Under the pieces are notes generated by a model. It searched no databases. It saw only the letters and a program-made list of their open reading frames with translations, and was not told the origin of the DNA. The translations under genes were made by a program, and so were the position numbers. A stretch of DNA of 64,000 nucleotides from Mycolicibacterium novocastrense (lineage in GTDB: Bacteria; Actinomycetota; Actinomycetes; Mycobacteriales; Mycobacteriaceae): assembly GCF_001570485.1 (NCBI RefSeq), contig NZ_BCTA01000028.1:124001-188000 (forward strand), in the 5' to 3' direction. Positions within the stretch are counted from its first letter, which is position 1. The number at the start of each line of letters is the position of its first letter. Of this stretch, positions 61,420-64,000 are shown piece by piece.

Positions 61420-62506
61420 AAAAGACGTTGTGCAGCGCCCCACTTGATCGGGCACTTTCATCTGCAAGCGAAGTGAGCAGCTGCGCGAGCCCAGCGAATC
61501 CGGTTGATTCTCTGGTGATCCGGTCGAACGGCCAGCGGCCCAGGGCGAGAATCTCGAGGGCTGCCCGGTGGGCGGGATACTCCACGCCGAGTGCGCCTAC
61601 GACGTGTAATTCTTTATAGACCAACAAGTCTGGTTCAAACCGGGGCGTGCCGCCTCCTCCACGGGTGCCGGCCACCACAATTGTGCCGCCGGGCCTGGCA
61701 AGGCCGACGGCATCGGCGAACGCGGAGGGTGCTTTAGCGGTGACGTCGACGACCACGTCGGCAAGCCGTCCGCCTGTCTCACGCTGGAGCGCGGTCACTG
61801 CATCGTCCTGCGATACATCGATGGGCAGGTCGACACCGAATGATCTGGCTATGGCCAGTCGTTGTTCGTCGCGTGGGCCTACGCCGGTCATCGCGACGAA
61901 CGCGGCTCCCGCCTCTTTGGCCGCCACCGCCGCACAGATTCCGCGGATGCCGGGCCCCAGGATCGCTACGACGTCCCCGGCCTTGGTGTCGGGAAGAGTC
62001 GCCCCCCACTGGATACCGGCCCCGAGAGGGTTGAACAACGTGGCGAGAACGGGGTCCATGTCTTCGGCAATCGGGAGCAGCATCGCGTCCCACGGAAGCT
62101 CCACATGGGTGGCGTATCCGCCCCATAAGCCCGCGCCGACCTCCACGTCGACAAACCCGAACATGGTGGCGATGCCGTTCACCGCGCACCGCCGGTATTC
62201 GCCGCGGCGGCACTCGGGGCAGTCTCGGCAGGACCGGAACACCTCAACGGCCACGCGCTGGCCGGCTTGTACACCCCAGCGTTGGCCAGCCGCAGCGCCA
62301 ACATGTTCGACGATGCCGACGATTTCGTGCCCTGGAACGAATGAGAAGCCGGCAGGCAGGTGTCCGGTGAATTGTTCGTGATCTGTTCCGCACAGACCGC
62401 ATGCTTCAACTCGCAGGATCGCACCCCGGTCGCCGACGTCGGGGATGGTCATCTGGCGCCGCTGCAGACTCCGCGGTCCGGTCAGCACCATCGCCTCGGC
62501 GATCAT
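61406..62506 (-). CDS. zinc-dependent alcohol dehydrogenase (MDR family)
   Basis: A 366-residue medium-chain dehydrogenase. The catalytic zinc ligands Cys39 (CGLCGTDHEQF) and His60/Glu61 (PGHEIVG) and the structural-zinc cysteines Cys93, Cys96, Cys99 and Cys107 are all present. The NAD(P)-binding segment is ILGPGIRGICAAVAAKEAGA. The substrate is unknown; the family includes alcohol, sorbitol and threonine dehydrogenases. ATG 62506 overlaps the stop of the thiolase-like gene by 4 bases (ATGA), so they are co-translated. A frame extension to 62548 lacks family similarity. It belongs to the minus-strand operon of three genes. Confidence 0.87.
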   Translation of the reverse strand: MIAEAMVLTGPRSLQRRQMTIPDVGDRGAILRVEACGLCGTDHEQFTGHLPAGFSFVPGHEIVGIVEHVGAAAGQRWGVQAGQRVAVEVFRSCRDCPECRRGEYRRCAVNGIATMFGFVDVEVGAGLWGGYATHVELPWDAMLLPIAEDMDPVLATLFNPLGAGIQWGATLPDTKAGDVVAILGPGIRGICAAVAAKEAGAAFVAMTGVGPRDEQRLAIARSFGVDLPIDVSQDDAVTALQRETGGRLADVVVDVTAKAPSAFADAVGLARPGGTIVVAGTRGGGGTPRFEPDLLVYKELHVVGALGVEYPAHRAALEILALGRWPFDRITRESTGFAGLAQLLTSLADESARSSGALHNVFLPTP

Positions 62507-63996
62507 GGAAGCTCGAACCCGGTGAACGACCCTGTGTTTCGGAGGCACACCGTTTTACCTACGTACATTTCCGCGCCCATCGCCTCGGCGATCTGCGGAT
62601 CGTCGCTGCGTGCGACGACTCTTTGCCCGTCGGACAGGTGCGCGATGATCGGAGTCCATCGAGGTTGGCCGTCTCGGTCGTAGACGACGGTGTATCCGTC
62701 GACTGTCGCGCAACCGGTCGCCTCGTCGGCGCCTGCGACGGCCAGCCGCGATGAATCGATTTGAGCTTGTTCGACCGCCGTGTCGAGCAGTCGCCACCCG
62801 GCTGGTGGCGGGGTGGCCGACCACACACCGACCGAATGCTTCGTCGAATACCACCCGAGGCCGGTGACGAGTCCGGCATCGGTTGGGTCGCGTCGGCACC
62901 GTCGGACCATCTCCACGATCGAGTGGCTGACGTAATTGTTTCCGGGACCGCCGTGATAAGGCAGGCCTCCGGTTACTGTGAGGCCTCTGTCGTCGAGGGG
63001 GTCCAAGTCGAGAGCCTCGGCAGCCATCTCAATTGCCGACGGGAAGCAGGAGTAGAGGTCGAACCACCGGATGTCGTCGGTGGTCAACCGGCCCGCATCG
63101 AGAGCCTTCCGTGCCGCTACCTCGATACCCGATGAGCGGCTGAGGTCCGGCCGTTCCACGGGGAAGTACACGTCGTTGCAAGTCGCTGCTGACCAGGGAA
63201 AGACCCAACGATCGCGCGCGACGCCTAATTCGTCCGCCACCTCGGCCGCCATGAGAATGAAGGCGGCAGCCATGTCGACGGACATGATGCTGTTGAGCAG
63301 CTTGGGATAGGGCAAGCAGACCATGCGGTTTTCCGCGGTGACTTCGCTGAGTTCGGTGGCACTTCGTGCGCGTGGGAACCAGGCCTGTTCCGGATGGCGT
63401 GCCGCCTCGGCTGTGAACGGGGCCATCAGCGTGCCCAGCCACTCCCGTTGAGCATCGAAGTCGCGGCCGTGGCGCGCGGCGATCGCGGACTCGAAGATGG
63501 GATACACCTCGTGCGGCCAACTCAGACCCACCGACAATTCGGCTTGACTCAGCCCGGGGCGGGCGTCGCCCAGGGATTCGTCGTCGGAGCGGGGTGGGGG
63601 CGGCGAGTCGAGAAGTGCCCCGCCCTGAAGCTTGCGTGCGGAATGCCCGCTCTCCGCCCCGACGACCAGGACGACATCTGCACGGCCTTCGCCTATTTCG
63701 CCACCCAACACTTCGACGAGATACTGCGGGGTGTTTCCGCCGACGGGACAGCTGATGCGGCGGGCGGGACTGATGTGCATCGCTTCGGCGATCCTGCTGG
63801 CGGGATTGTCGCGCGGTATGACCAGGATGCCCGGAGTCGCGACGGTGTCGATGCGCCGCTCGACCGGGCGACTTGCGTCTTTGACCGCGCGGCGTGCGGC
63901 TTCTACCGCCAAGTCGATCGGGTCCACGAAGTCGTTCCCGCGATGGGTAACTTCGCCCACGCCGACGACAACCGGGGTACGCGCTTCTACCAACAT
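62503..63996 (-). CDS. thiolase-like protein (SCP-x/acetyl-CoA acetyltransferase family) without canonical Cys
   Basis: A 497-residue thiolase-fold protein resembling mycobacterial acetyl-CoA acetyltransferase-like proteins of about 500 residues. The N-terminal half has RRISCPVGGNTPQYLVEVLGGEIGEGRADVVLVVGAES; where thiolases have the nucleophilic Cys-x-SG, this one shows GGNTPQ, so classical thiolase activity is doubtful. The C-terminal part includes GGLPYHGGPGNNYVSHSIVEMV. Rv1867 is a similar protein, as I recall. The start ATG 63996 is almost at the window edge, so an upstream start is possible. First gene visible of the operon. Confidence 0.78.
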   Translation of the reverse strand: MLVEARTPVVVGVGEVTHRGNDFVDPIDLAVEAARRAVKDASRPVERRIDTVATPGILVIPRDNPASRIAEAMHISPARRISCPVGGNTPQYLVEVLGGEIGEGRADVVLVVGAESGHSARKLQGGALLDSPPPPRSDDESLGDARPGLSQAELSVGLSWPHEVYPIFESAIAARHGRDFDAQREWLGTLMAPFTAEAARHPEQAWFPRARSATELSEVTAENRMVCLPYPKLLNSIMSVDMAAAFILMAAEVADELGVARDRWVFPWSAATCNDVYFPVERPDLSRSSGIEVAARKALDAGRLTTDDIRWFDLYSCFPSAIEMAAEALDLDPLDDRGLTVTGGLPYHGGPGNNYVSHSIVEMVRRCRRDPTDAGLVTGLGWYSTKHSVGVWSATPPPAGWRLLDTAVEQAQIDSSRLAVAGADEATGCATVDGYTVVYDRDGQPRWTPIIAHLSDGQRVVARSDDPQIAEAMGAEMYVGKTVCLRNTGSFTGFELP

Positions 63997-64000
63997 CGGC

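Noticed and set aside
61395..61423. Plus-strand intrinsic terminator from the hairpin followed by A residues
   Set aside because: No gene ends on the plus strand there and A residues do not form a U-tract on that strand; it is more likely related to the minus-strand operon.

Overview
The window is high-GC actinobacterial DNA. It closely follows the gene order of the Mycobacterium tuberculosis segment Rv2193 to Rv2143, read in the opposite orientation. Mycobacterium-specific genes (ripC, pimB, mptA, pknL with its DNA-binding substrate, lppM, wag31) and the absence of PE_PGRS genes and IS elements point to a fast-growing, environmental mycobacterium (Mycolicibacterium type). No tRNA, rRNA, CRISPR array, integrase or insertion sequence was seen, and no gene-free stretch exceeds 300 bases.

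Bases 1-22,150 carry envelope and primary metabolism genes: ctaE (partial), trpD, a DEDDh/GIY-YIG nuclease, a small Cys-rich protein, ripC, a secreted HExxH protein, pimB, fadD15, a cluster of two SRPBCC proteins with an ArsA-like ATPase, a PlsC-type acyltransferase, a GT-C mannosyltransferase, a membrane protein, an exoribonuclease, aroG, pknL and its substrate, mptA, idsA2, lppM and a GNAT acetyltransferase. Several of these build PIM/LM/LAM and polyprenyl precursors, so envelope lipoglycan synthesis is the common theme.

Bases 22,300-43,500 are the division and cell wall (dcw) cluster: a DUF3040 protein ending in a strong intrinsic terminator, then mraZ (with three upstream MraZ boxes), rsmH, ftsL, pbpB, murE, murF, mraY, murD, ftsW, murG, murC, ftsQ, ftsZ, pgeF, yggS, sepF, yggT, wag31 and a small membrane protein. 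Many of these genes overlap by 4 bases, which indicates translational coupling. The cluster makes the UDP-MurNAc-pentapeptide, lipid I and lipid II, and the divisome and polar growth machinery.

Bases 43,500-64,000 are accessory and do not follow the M. tuberculosis order. They hold a phosphoribosyltransferase, an SRPBCC-SDR fusion, a class I glutamine amidotransferase, two tandem phospholipase D-like paralogs, a cyclase/ATPase/LuxR regulator of about 1,090 residues, an alpha/beta hydrolase, a 13E12-type HNH protein, a nitrate assimilation pair (narK-type transporter and a single-chain nitrate reductase fused to a CysJ-like diflavin module, with a good GlnR-box candidate), and a thiolase-like/alcohol dehydrogenase/carboxymuconolactone decarboxylase-like operon on the minus strand.

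The most interesting items are the one-polypeptide NADPH-type nitrate reductase and its GlnR site, the tandem PLD pair in which one copy has Lys to Arg in its first HKD motif, the SRPBCC/ArsA-like cluster, and codon-usage patches inside murD and pgeF-yggS. M. tuberculosis comparisons are from memory and were not aligned here.
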